Shown: piece after piece, positions 7,903 through 15,576 of the stretch
How positions within the stretch are numbered: position 1 is the first letter of the stretch
Layout: each line of letters starts with the position of its first letter
NCBI RefSeq assembly: GCF_902497555.1
Contig: NZ_CABVGP010000002.1
Location: 1,562,501 to 1,626,500 of the forward strand
Direction: 5' to 3'
Length of the DNA stretch: 64,000 bases
Source of the DNA: Amycolatopsis camponoti
Lineage (GTDB): Bacteria; Actinomycetota; Actinomycetes; Mycobacteriales; Pseudonocardiaceae
The notes under the pieces: model-generated
Told to the model about the DNA's origin: nothing
The model's input: only the letters and a program-made list of their open reading frames with translations
The model's database searches: none
Program-made: the position numbers and the translations under genes

Positions 7903-9122
7903 CGACCCGACCGATCGCCGACCCCGGCGCGCTCGAAGACCTCGACCTGGCCTCGCCGACGTTGCACGCCGAGTACGAATTGGGCGAGGTGTGGCGGCAC
8001 CTGCGCGCCCACCACCCGGTCCACTGGCAGCCGCCGCGCGGGTCGCAACGCGGGTTCTGGGTGATCACCCGGTACGCCGACGTCAACCAGGTGTACCAGG
8101 ACAAAGCGCATTTCGGGACCGAGAACGGCAACGCACTGGCCACGTTGCTGCACGGCGGGGACTCGGCGTCGGGGTCGATGCTGGCGGTGACCGACGGCGA
8201 GCGCCACGACAAGGTCCGCGGCGTGCTGAAGAGGGGCTTCTCCAAGCGGATGCTCGACCTCATCGGGCATTCGCTGCAGGAGACCGTGGACGGACTGCTG
8301 CGCGGCGCCCTCGAAAAGGGGGAGTGCGACGCGGCTCGGGACGTGTCGTCCAACGTCCCGCTCGGGGCGATCTGCGACCTGCTGGAGATCCCCGGAGACG
8401 ACCGCAAGTACCTGCTCGACCTGACCGCGCACGCGTGGAGCTCGGACTACGCCGACGAGCCGCCCGAGGAGAGCTGGGTCGCCAAGAACGAGATCCTGCT
8501 GTACTTCAGCCGGCTGGCCAAGGCCCGCCGGGGCGCGACCGGCGACGACATGGTCACGCTGCTCGCCAACTGCCACATCGACGGGATGCCACTCAACCAG
8601 GCCGAACTCATGGCGAACTGCTACGGCCTGATGATCGGCGGCGACGAGACCGGCCGGCACGCGATCACCGGCACGATCCTGGCCCTGATCGAAAACCCCG
8701 GCCAGTGGCGGGCGCTCAAGAACGGCGACGTCGACCTGGCCACCGCGACCGAGGAAGCCCTGCGCTGGACGGTGCCGTCCCTGCACGGCGGCCGGACGGC
8801 GACCGCGGACGTCGTGGTCGGCGGCCGGGAGATCGCAGCCGGGGACGTGGTCAGCGTGTGGATCTCGTCGGCCAACCGGGACGGAACCGTGTTCGCCGAC
8901 CCGGACCGGTTCGACCTCGCCCGGACCCCGAACCAGCACTTCACCTTCGCGTACGGGTCGCACTACTGCCTCGGGCACTACCTGGGACGGATGGAGGTCC
9001 GCGCGGTGCTCGACGGCCTGCGCCGGCTGGTGTCCGAAGTGGAGCAGACCGGTGAAGAGAAGTGGATCTACTCCAGCATCCTGCACGGGATGAGCTCGCT
9101 GCCGGTCAAGTTCACGGCATGA
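7899..9122 (+). CDS. Cytochrome P450, likely acting on the PCP-bound amino acid
   Basis: A 407-residue bacterial P450. The heme-ligand loop FAYGSHYCLGHYLGRME lies near residue 356 and the I-helix motif GGDETGRHAI near 246. The canonical AGxDT threonine is replaced by glycine here (GGDETG), though the acid is kept. Its start overlaps the stop of the A-PCP gene (ATGA), and A-PCP/P450 pairs such as NovH/NovI or CumC/CumD-type systems beta-hydroxylate the tethered amino acid. The next gene is an SDR, which could oxidise a beta-hydroxyl to a ketone. The P450 assignment is certain; substrate and position are inferred from gene order. Confidence 0.92.
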   Translation: MTTRPIADPGALEDLDLASPTLHAEYELGEVWRHLRAHHPVHWQPPRGSQRGFWVITRYADVNQVYQDKAHFGTENGNALATLLHGGDSASGSMLAVTDGERHDKVRGVLKRGFSKRMLDLIGHSLQETVDGLLRGALEKGECDAARDVSSNVPLGAICDLLEIPGDDRKYLLDLTAHAWSSDYADEPPEESWVAKNEILLYFSRLAKARRGATGDDMVTLLANCHIDGMPLNQAELMANCYGLMIGGDETGRHAITGTILALIENPGQWRALKNGDVDLATATEEALRWTVPSLHGGRTATADVVVGGREIAAGDVVSVWISSANRDGTVFADPDRFDLARTPNQHFTFAYGSHYCLGHYLGRMEVRAVLDGLRRLVSEVEQTGEEKWIYSSILHGMSSLPVKFTA

Positions 9123-9883
9123 GCGCGCCGGAGTGCGCCGGGGCCGCCGCGGCGGTGGCCATCGTCACCGGTGCGGCGCGCGGCATCGGTGCGGTCACCG
9201 CGAAACTGCTCGCGGCCCGGGGTGTTTCGGTCGTCGCCGTCGACCGCGACGAGGGCGAGCTGGCCGGTACGGTGGCCGCGCTCGGCGGCACCGGCACCGG
9301 CATCGGCTGCGACGTCACCTCTTCTGATCAGGTGACGAGCATGGCGCGCCGGGCGGTGGGGGAGTTCGGGTACGTCGACGTCCTGGTGAACTGCGCCGGC
9401 GTCACCCGCGACCGGCTGCTGCTCACGATGACCGACGACGAGTGGGACGCCACAGTGGACGTCAACCTCGGCGGCACGATCCGCTGCTCGCGCATCGTCG
9501 GCGAGCACATGAAGCGGCGGCGCTCCGGGCACATCGTCAACTTCAGCTCCGTCGCCGCCGACGGCAACGCGGGCCAGGCGAACTACGCGACCGCGAAGGC
9601 CGCCATCACCGGCTTCACCCGGGCGCTCGCCGCGGAGTTCGGCCCGTTCGGCGTGACCGTCAACGCCGTCGCGCCGGGCTTCGTCGCGACGGCGATGGTG
9701 GACGACCTGGCCGACCGCCTCAACGTCGACCGGCAGGCGTTCCTCGACCGGGCCGGGGCGGCGACGGCGCTGGGCCGCGTCGCCTCGGCGGCGGACATCG
9801 CGGGCGTCGTGGCGTTCCTCGCTGGCCCGCGGTCGGGCTACGTCACCGGGCAGACCGTCTACGCGACCGGTGGTGACCGGTGA
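9119..9883 (+). CDS. SDR-family ketoreductase (FabG-like)
   Basis: A 254-residue classical short-chain dehydrogenase. Cofactor motif TGAARGIG near residue 19, NCAG, the catalytic serine in NFSSVAADG and YATAK are all present, so it should be active, in contrast to the degenerate SDR at 15563-16327. A FabG-like reductase here could reduce a polyketide carbonyl or interconvert a beta-keto and beta-hydroxy amino acid on the PCP. The ATG overlaps the TGA of the P450. Its 3' end overlaps the 3' end of the convergent MarR gene by 25 bp. Confidence 0.9.
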   Translation: MSAPECAGAAAAVAIVTGAARGIGAVTAKLLAARGVSVVAVDRDEGELAGTVAALGGTGTGIGCDVTSSDQVTSMARRAVGEFGYVDVLVNCAGVTRDRLLLTMTDDEWDATVDVNLGGTIRCSRIVGEHMKRRRSGHIVNFSSVAADGNAGQANYATAKAAITGFTRALAAEFGPFGVTVNAVAPGFVATAMVDDLADRLNVDRQAFLDRAGAATALGRVASAADIAGVVAFLAGPRSGYVTGQTVYATGGDR

Positions 9884-10350
9884 TCGCCGGGTTCGGGTAG
9901 CCGGCCGGCGACATGGTCGCGCAGCCGGTCGAGCACGTCGAGCAGGGTGGCGCGTTCGGCGTCGCCGAGGATGCCGAAGGTCAGCTCGGCGTGCGCTTCG
10001 TGCAGGGCTTGGATCTCGCCGAGGTGCTCGTGGCCCTTGGCGGTGATCTCGAGCAGCGTCGAGCGGCGGTCGCCGGGATCGTGGCGCCGCTCGAGCAGGC
10101 CTTCCTCCTCCAGGCCGTCGACCAGGGACGTGATCGACCGGCCGGTGACCCCGAGGCGGTCCTTGAGGTCGCCCATCCGCGGGGTGCCGGCCTCGTCGAC
10201 GGCGAGCATCAGCAACACGCGCGACGGGGACCAGCCCCGCTGCTGGTAGGGCTGCCCGGCGAACCGCCGCAGCGCGTGCGTGGTGCGCATGAGCGCGTCA
10301 CCCAGCTGCGCCCCGGTCGGCGGGCCCGCCGGTGGTTTGTCGCTTGACAC
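9859..10350 (-). CDS. MarR-family transcriptional regulator (paralogue 1)
   Basis: A 163-residue winged-helix regulator. The DNA-binding region reads RMGDLKDRLGVTGRSITSLVDGLEEEGLLERRHDPGDRRS, typical of MarR proteins that control efflux pumps. It is divergent from the MFS exporter gene, with a 75-bp intergenic region. The protein is nearly the same as the MarR at 11940-12425, with about 14 differences by eye across the shared core of some 140 residues; the N-terminus and C-terminal tail differ most. Start is a GTG at 10350. It likely represses the exporter and itself until the product or an intermediate binds. Confidence 0.92.
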   Translation of the reverse strand: MSSDKPPAGPPTGAQLGDALMRTTHALRRFAGQPYQQRGWSPSRVLLMLAVDEAGTPRMGDLKDRLGVTGRSITSLVDGLEEEGLLERRHDPGDRRSTLLEITAKGHEHLGEIQALHEAHAELTFGILGDAERATLLDVLDRLRDHVAGRLPEPGDHRSPPVA

Positions 10351-10367
10351 CCCCCGAGCATACCGGT

Positions 10368-10402
10368 AATCCTGACAAGCACAAATAACTCAGTCCGGAT
10401 TG
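10368..10402. promoter_or_regulatory. Candidate MarR operator between regulator and exporter
   Basis: The 75-bp divergent intergenic region contains AATCCTGA (10368-10375) and TCCGGATTG (10394-10402), which form an imperfect inverted pair. The nonamer TCCGGATTG recurs exactly at 11915-11923, upstream of the second MarR gene, where it forms part of a perfect inverted repeat. Since the two regulators are nearly identical, a shared operator is likely. Confidence 0.55.
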
Positions 10403-10425
10403 AAACTAATTTCAGGAGAGCGGGC

Positions 10426-11799
10426 ATGGAAGCAACGGGGACGAGCACGGGCCCGCCGGGGACCGTCTCTCCGGGAAAGAAGAAGACGTGGTTCAGCCGC
10501 AACTACAAGTTGCAGATGGCCGGCGCGATCATCTCGGCACTGGGCACGTCCGCCGCGCCGGTCGCGATGGCGTTCGCGATCCTCGACACGGGCGGCTCGG
10601 GCACCGCGGTCGGCCTGGTGTCCGCGGCGGGCACGGTGCCCGCGGTGCTGTTCTTCGTGATCGGCGGGGTGGTGGCCGACCGGCTGCCGCGCCACCTGGT
10701 CATCGTCGCCACGAACCTGGTCAGCACGGTCGCCCAGGGGCTGTTCGCCCTGGTGGTGTTCCTGGATTCGATCAAGCTCTGGGAGCTGATCGCGTTCTCC
10801 GCCGCCAACGGGCTCGCGATGGCCTTCCGCATGCCGGCCACCGAAGGCCTGCTGATGCGCAGCGTCGGCCGGGAGAACGCCAGCAAGGCGTTCGCCATCT
10901 TCCGGACCGGCCTCAACGGCGCCCAGGTCGCCGGCGCCGCGCTCGGCGGCGTGCTGGTGTCCGCTTTCGGCCCGGGCTGGGTGCTCGCGATCGACTCGGC
11001 CACGTTCGCCTTGACGTCGTTGCTGGCCTTCGCGATGGTGGCCGAAGGGACGCTGCGCAAGCGGGAAGGCATGATCACCGAGCTGCGCGAAGGCTGGACC
11101 GAGTTCTCCAGCCGGAAGTGGCTGTGGAGCGTGACCGTGCAGTTCGGCGTCGTCAACGCCCTCGGCGTCGGGGCGTTCACGGTGCTCGGCGCGGTGGCCT
11201 CCGACCGTCAGCTCAACGGGGCGAGTGACTGGGGTTTCATCCTTTCCGCCGACGCGGTCGGCATGATCCTCGGCGGGTTGCTGATGGTGAAGCTGCGGCC
11301 GCAGCGGCTGCTGGTTTCCGGCGTCTCCGGCGCCGTGATGCTCGCCTTGCCGCTGGCGGCGTTCGCGGCCGGCGCGCCGCTGCTGGTGATCTGCGCGGCC
11401 TCGCTGCTCGGTGGTGTCGGTGTGGAGATCTTCACCGTCAACTGGATGACCACGCTGCGGCAGGAGATCCCGCACGAGAAGTTCTCGCGCATCGCCGCGT
11501 ACGAGGCGCTCTGCTCGTTCGGCCTCACCCCGCTGGGCGCGGCCGGCGCGGGCCCGGCCGCGGACCGGTTCGGTCTCGGCCGGACGCTGTGGTTCGCGAG
11601 CGGGGCCATCGTCGTCACCACCGCCATGGTCCTCGCCTCGTCCGAGGTGCGGAAGGTCAAGCGCGCCCCGGACGACGGCACCCGCGGGCCCGGTGGGCCG
11701 TTCGGCGGTCCCGGCGGTCCCGGCGGTCCCGGCGGTCCTGGTGGACCAGGGGGACCCGGCGGTCCCGGCGGTCCTGGTGGGCCGCCCGGGCCCCGCTGA
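10426..11799 (+). CDS. MFS exporter with Gly/Pro-rich C-terminal tail
   Basis: A 457-residue major-facilitator transporter of the MFS_3 type (EntS/TetA-like), with about 12 hydrophobic segments from residue 22 to 400. Examples are GAIISALGTSAAPVAMAFAI and AVLFFVIGGVVADRLPRHL, the latter holding the conserved cytoplasmic loop. It probably exports the cluster product. The last 35 residues are almost entirely Gly-Gly-Pro repeats, encoded by tandem GGCGGTCCC/T units (about 11695-11790). They form a flexible cytoplasmic tail not usual in the family. AGGAG lies nine bases before the ATG. A perfect terminator hairpin follows the stop. Confidence 0.92.
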   Translation: MEATGTSTGPPGTVSPGKKKTWFSRNYKLQMAGAIISALGTSAAPVAMAFAILDTGGSGTAVGLVSAAGTVPAVLFFVIGGVVADRLPRHLVIVATNLVSTVAQGLFALVVFLDSIKLWELIAFSAANGLAMAFRMPATEGLLMRSVGRENASKAFAIFRTGLNGAQVAGAALGGVLVSAFGPGWVLAIDSATFALTSLLAFAMVAEGTLRKREGMITELREGWTEFSSRKWLWSVTVQFGVVNALGVGAFTVLGAVASDRQLNGASDWGFILSADAVGMILGGLLMVKLRPQRLLVSGVSGAVMLALPLAAFAAGAPLLVICAASLLGGVGVEIFTVNWMTTLRQEIPHEKFSRIAAYEALCSFGLTPLGAAGAGPAADRFGLGRTLWFASGAIVVTTAMVLASSEVRKVKRAPDDGTRGPGGPFGGPGGPGGPGGPGGPGGPGGPGGPGGPPGPR

Positions 11800-11804
11800 C
11801 CGCC

Positions 11805-11841
11805 GTGCTGCCCGGTGCGACCCCAGGGCACCGGGCAGCAC
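11805..11841 (+). terminator. Terminator after MFS exporter
   Basis: A perfect 14-bp stem (GTGCTGCCCGGTGC pairing with GCACCGGGCAGCAC) around a nine-base loop begins six bases after the exporter stop codon. It has no T-run, as is common in actinomycetes. It separates the exporter from the second MarR gene. Confidence 0.75.
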
Positions 11842-11891
11842 GCGGCTCTCCGACCGGCGGCGCGAGTGCATTCCGGTGCACCAGTCACAAC

Positions 11892-11919
11892 CCGGATAGC
11901 TTTACTTTCGTCTATCCGG
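11892..11919. promoter_or_regulatory. Inverted-repeat operator upstream of MarR paralogue 2
   Basis: The arms CCGGATAG (11892-11899) and CTATCCGG (11912-11919) are a perfect 8-bp inverted repeat with a 12-bp spacer. They lie 20-48 bp before the GTG at 11940, where the promoter must be. The right arm continues into TCCGGATTG, shared with the exporter promoter. Autorepression by one or both MarR paralogues is the simplest reading. Confidence 0.7.
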
Positions 11920-11939
11920 ATTGCGTGTAGCCTGGGCGC

Positions 11940-12425
11940 GTGTCGAGCGAAAAGACGCCGGGATCTTCCCGGCCGGAGGGGCCGCCGACCGGGGCGCAGC
12001 TGGCCGATGCGCTGATGCGCACCACGCACGCGTTGCGCCGGTTCGCCGGGCAGCCGTATCAGCAGCGGGGCTGGTCCACATCCCGGGTTCTGCTGATGCT
12101 GGCCGTCGACGAGGCCGGCACCCCGCGGATGGGTGACCTCAAGGACCGGCTCGGCGTCACCGGCCGGTCGATCACGTCCCTCGTGGACGGCCTGGAGGAC
12201 GAAGGGCTGCTCAAGCGGTGTGACGATCCCGGTGACCGTCGGTCGATCCGGCTCGAGATCACCGCCAAGGGCCACGAGCACCTGAGCGAGATCAAGGCGC
12301 TGCACGACGCCCACGCGGAGCTGACGTTCGGCATCCTCAGCGACGCCGAACGCACCACGCTGGTCGACGTGCTCGACCGGCTGCGCGACCACGTCGCCGG
12401 CCGGTTGCCCGAACCCGACCGGTAA
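11940..12425 (+). CDS. MarR-family transcriptional regulator (paralogue 2)
   Basis: A 161-residue MarR protein nearly identical to the one at 9859-10350. Differences include a longer N-terminus (SSRPEGPPTGAQL), a Cys-Asp pair replacing Arg-His in the wing (KRCDDPGDRRS) and a missing C-terminal extension. The recognition helix GVTGRSITSLVDGLE is unchanged, so both should bind the same DNA. The cysteine in the wing is absent from paralogue 1 and could give a different sensing behaviour, which is speculation. GTG start at 11940, downstream of a perfect inverted repeat. The two genes flank the exporter like bookends, pointing to a local duplication. Confidence 0.92.
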   Translation: MSSEKTPGSSRPEGPPTGAQLADALMRTTHALRRFAGQPYQQRGWSTSRVLLMLAVDEAGTPRMGDLKDRLGVTGRSITSLVDGLEDEGLLKRCDDPGDRRSIRLEITAKGHEHLSEIKALHDAHAELTFGILSDAERTTLVDVLDRLRDHVAGRLPEPDR

Positions 12426-12514
12426 AACGAACCGACAATTCCATACCGGCAGAAAACCCGCACTAATCACCATTCCCGTTGCTCGTGAGAATGAATCGTG
12501 CTCATGATGTCGGC

Positions 12515-13744
12515 ATGGTTGATTCGATCGCGATCACGGCCGATCTTTCCGATCCGGAATTCCTGCAAAACCCCTATCCCGCCCTGGCCCGGCTCCGGCG
12601 CGAAACCCCGGTCGCGCGTGTCCGGACCGCGTTCGGGTTCGACGCCTGGCTGCTGACGGAGTACGAACTCGTCCGGGAGTCGCTCGCCGACCCGCGGCTG
12701 GTCCGCAACGTGCCGGGGGAGGTGGACCCGATCCGGCAGGGGATCCCCGGCGGCGGAGCCGCGGTGGCCGGCCGCGACTTCGTCCCGCCCAGCGTCCTCG
12801 ACACCGTCGACCCGCCGGAGCACACGCGGCTGCGCGCGCTCGTCCAGCCGGCCTTCACCAGCCACCGGGTCGACGGGCTCGTCGGCCGGATCGAGACCGT
12901 GGTCGCGCCCCTGGTCGACGAACTCGCCGGGACGCCGGAGTGGGACGTCATCCCGCGGATCGCCTACCGCCTTCCCCTGGCGGTGATCGGGGACCTGCTC
13001 GGTGCACCGCGGGGCGACGACCTGGAACTGATGCGGATCACCGCCGGCTTGCTCGCGGAGGACACCGACGAGGACAGCTTCATGGCGCACCGCGTCGCGC
13101 TGCACTCGCTGCGCGACTACCTGGTCGCGCTCATCGCCGAGAAGCGCCGGCAACCCGGTCCGGACCTGACCAGCACCCTCGCCGAAGCCGTGCCGGCGTC
13201 GGACGAGGTGGCCGGGTACGAACTGGTTTCGCTGCTGGTCAACATCGTCGTGGCCGGCTACGTGACCACGGGCAACATGATCGGCAGCGGGGTGGCCGCC
13301 CTGCTGACGCACCCCGATCAACTGGCCCTGCTCCGCGAGGACCGCGGGCACATCCCCTCGGCGGTCGAAGAGTTCGGGCGCATCGAGGCACCGTTCACCT
13401 CGGTACTGGCCTTCGCCGCGGAGGACCTGGCGTACGGCGAGGTCGCGATCGAGCGCGGTGACGCCGTGATCGCCTCGCTGACCGCGGCGAACCGCGACCC
13501 CGCCCGGTTCGCCGACCCCGACCGGTTCGACATCACGCGCACCGACCACGGACAGCTCGCCTACAGCCGCGGCATCCACCGCTGCCTCGGCAGCCACCTC
13601 GCGCGCGTGGAGCTCGCGGTCTTCCTCAAGCTGCTCCTCGACCGCTTCCCGGTGCTGGAGCTGGACTGCGCCCCGGAAGACCTGCGGTGGCGGGCCATCG
13701 GCGAGATCCGCGGGCTGCGGGCCGTGCCGGTCCGCACGGCCTGA
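12515..13744 (+). CDS. Cytochrome P450 with atypical I-helix
   Basis: A 409-residue P450. The heme loop YSRGIHRCLGSHLARVE lies near residue 356 and the ExxR-type helix contains VEEFGRIEAP. The I-helix reads VVAGYVTTGNMIG: the acidic residue that normally precedes the threonine pair (AGHETT or AGxDT) is valine, which should disturb proton delivery. Such P450s often do not hydroxylate in the usual way, but instead catalyse coupling or rearrangement or are inactive. The start is uncertain; ATG at 12515 (MVDSIAITADLSDPEF) and ATG at 12491 are both possible, and neither has a strong ribosome binding site. It converges on the ligase gene with only five bases between. Confidence 0.88.
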   Translation: MVDSIAITADLSDPEFLQNPYPALARLRRETPVARVRTAFGFDAWLLTEYELVRESLADPRLVRNVPGEVDPIRQGIPGGGAAVAGRDFVPPSVLDTVDPPEHTRLRALVQPAFTSHRVDGLVGRIETVVAPLVDELAGTPEWDVIPRIAYRLPLAVIGDLLGAPRGDDLELMRITAGLLAEDTDEDSFMAHRVALHSLRDYLVALIAEKRRQPGPDLTSTLAEAVPASDEVAGYELVSLLVNIVVAGYVTTGNMIGSGVAALLTHPDQLALLREDRGHIPSAVEEFGRIEAPFTSVLAFAAEDLAYGEVAIERGDAVIASLTAANRDPARFADPDRFDITRTDHGQLAYSRGIHRCLGSHLARVELAVFLKLLLDRFPVLELDCAPEDLRWRAIGEIRGLRAVPVRTA

Positions 13745-13749
13745 GCGGG

Positions 13750-15576
13750 CTATCCCTCCCTGGTGTGGATCGGCGTCCGGGCCCGCAGGCCGGTCCAGTT
13801 CCGCTCGACGTAGCCGAGGGCGGACTGCCGGTCGGCCGGCCCGGACGCGATCCGCCAGCCGGCCGGCACTTCGGCGAAGGCCGGCCACAGCGAGTGCTCG
13901 TTCGCAGCGTTGGCCAGGACGAGGTAGGTGCCGTCCTGGTCTTCGAACGGGTTGGTTCCCACGAAGTTCCCTTTCCCCATCGGAGATGTTCCCGGCTGGG
14001 CGTCGACCAGGCCCTCGTCCTCCACTGCGACGAGGGCATCGGCCCGGCGCACCGCGACGCGGTCGACCTTTCCCGCGGTGCTGACCGGGAACCGGCGCCA
14101 GCGCACGAACTTGACCGGCGCGTGCGTCGGCGTCATGCGCCGGGACACGTGGTCTCGCAAGGCAGCGAAGCCCGGTGGGCCGTCCGCGGCCAGCACGACC
14201 CCGGCGTGCAGCTCCTCCCCGAGGTCCGCGCGGCGGTGGCCGTACACGCACGCGTCGACGACCCCGGGGTGGCCCACGAGCACCTTCTCGACCTCCGTCG
14301 GCGCGATCTTGGTGTCGTGCACCTTGACCACGTCGTTCATCCGGCCGAACAACCGCAGGTAGCCGGCGTCGTCGAAACTGCCGTAGTCCCCGGTGCGCAC
14401 CCAGCCGTCGCGCAGCACCGCCTCCGTCAGCTCCGGATCGGCGGCGTAGCCTCGCATGCCGTAAGGGCTGCGGACGGTCACCTCACCGACGTCGCCCACC
14501 GGTACCTCCCGGCCGGTCTCCGGATCGCGGATGACGACGGCGATGTCGGGCCGCGGCCGGCCGACGGTCGTCCGCAGCGTGGGGTCGCCGTGGCCGTCGG
14601 CGGGCAGCATGGCGATCGGGCCGGCCTCCGTCGTCCCGTAGGCGTAGTGCAGCACGCCCGGGAAGACGGCGAGCGCCTGCTCGACGCGTTCCGGGGACGC
14701 CGGGCAGCCGCCGTAGAGCAGTCCCCGCAGGGACGACAGGTCCGCCGAGCGCACGGCGGGGTGGCCCGCCAGCTCGTAGAGGAGCGGCACGCCGATGAAC
14801 GTGTCCGTGATCCGGTACTTTTCGATGTCCCGCAGGAACGGTTCCGGCTCGAACCGTTCGCGCAGCAGCACGCTGCCGCCGGAGGCGATCGCCACGTCGG
14901 CCAGGACGCCGCCGGTGTGGCTGGCCGCGCTCACCACGAGGAAGTGCTTCGGTTCGTCCGCGCCGGCGAGCACGAGGTCGTTCCACGCGGCGAAGGGCTT
15001 GTACACGCCTTTGGGGCGGCCCGTGCTGCCGCTGGTGTAGATCACCGTGGAGCAGTCGGGAGCCTGGGGCTCGAACTCCATCCGGTAGCGGCCGAGCGGC
15101 CGGCCGTCCACCGTCACCGTGTCGCGGATCGGCCGGCCCACCCCGCACAGGTGCGGCTGTTCCGGCAGCAGCGCGGCGATCTTCCCGACCCGCTCGGCGT
15201 TCGCGTCGTCGAACACCACGAACGACGCGCCGGTCTCCCGGATCATCCGGGCCCGGGTCGCGACCGGGAGCTCGTGCGTCACCGTCCCGTGGTTGGCGCC
15301 GCTGATGTGCACGACGACGGCGCCGAGCAGGTGCGTGGCGTACCGCGCCACCAGCATCCACGGGCTGTTCACCGCGGTCAGGATCGCGACCGTGTCCCCG
15401 GGACCGGCGCCGGCTTCGTGCAGCGCCGACGCGACCCGCAGGACCGCGAAGCGCAGTTCGGCGGCGGTGAACGTCTCGTCGCGCCAGCGGAGGACCGGCC
15501 GGTAGCCGTCCCCGGCCAGTTCTCCCAGGATGCGCGCGACGTAGTGCCCGGGGGCCGCCGGCTCAGTGGCTGACAT
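13750..15576 (-). CDS. Acyl-AMP ligase fused to C-terminal MbtH domain
   Basis: A 608-residue protein. Residues 1 to about 515 are an ANL-superfamily acyl-CoA/acyl-AMP ligase: YTSGSTGRPKGV near 180, YGTTEAGP, GWVRTGDYG and the terminal catalytic lysine in STAGKVDR. Residues 533-608 are an MbtH-like domain: NPFEDQDGTYLVLAN, LWPAFAEVPAGW and YVERNWTGLR, with the three conserved tryptophans. The usual ending of the signature (NWTDxRPxSL) is altered to NWTGLRARTPI, and the conserved Cys before the YxExNW block is missing. The join is in frame and there is no good ribosome binding site at the internal ATG (13980). The ligase may load a carboxylic acid starter or side chain, while the MbtH part may serve the A-PCP at 6079. 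Confidence 0.88.
   Translation of the reverse strand: MSATEPAAPGHYVARILGELAGDGYRPVLRWRDETFTAAELRFAVLRVASALHEAGAGPGDTVAILTAVNSPWMLVARYATHLLGAVVVHISGANHGTVTHELPVATRARMIRETGASFVVFDDANAERVGKIAALLPEQPHLCGVGRPIRDTVTVDGRPLGRYRMEFEPQAPDCSTVIYTSGSTGRPKGVYKPFAAWNDLVLAGADEPKHFLVVSAASHTGGVLADVAIASGGSVLLRERFEPEPFLRDIEKYRITDTFIGVPLLYELAGHPAVRSADLSSLRGLLYGGCPASPERVEQALAVFPGVLHYAYGTTEAGPIAMLPADGHGDPTLRTTVGRPRPDIAVVIRDPETGREVPVGDVGEVTVRSPYGMRGYAADPELTEAVLRDGWVRTGDYGSFDDAGYLRLFGRMNDVVKVHDTKIAPTEVEKVLVGHPGVVDACVYGHRRADLGEELHAGVVLAADGPPGFAALRDHVSRRMTPTHAPVKFVRWRRFPVSTAGKVDRVAVRRADALVAVEDEGLVDAQPGTSPMGKGNFVGTNPFEDQDGTYLVLANAANEHSLWPAFAEVPAGWRIASGPADRQSALGYVERNWTGLRARTPIHTREG

Noticed and set aside
11695..11790. 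Tandem 9-bp units considered as a CRISPR-like or satellite repeat
   Set aside because: Units are contiguous without spacers and encode an in-frame GGP tail ending at a normal stop codon.
10390..11871. Minus-strand frame opposite the MFS gene including a Gly/Pro repeat
   Set aside because: The repeat reads similarly on both strands because its units are GC-rich; the sense strand has membrane segments and family motifs.
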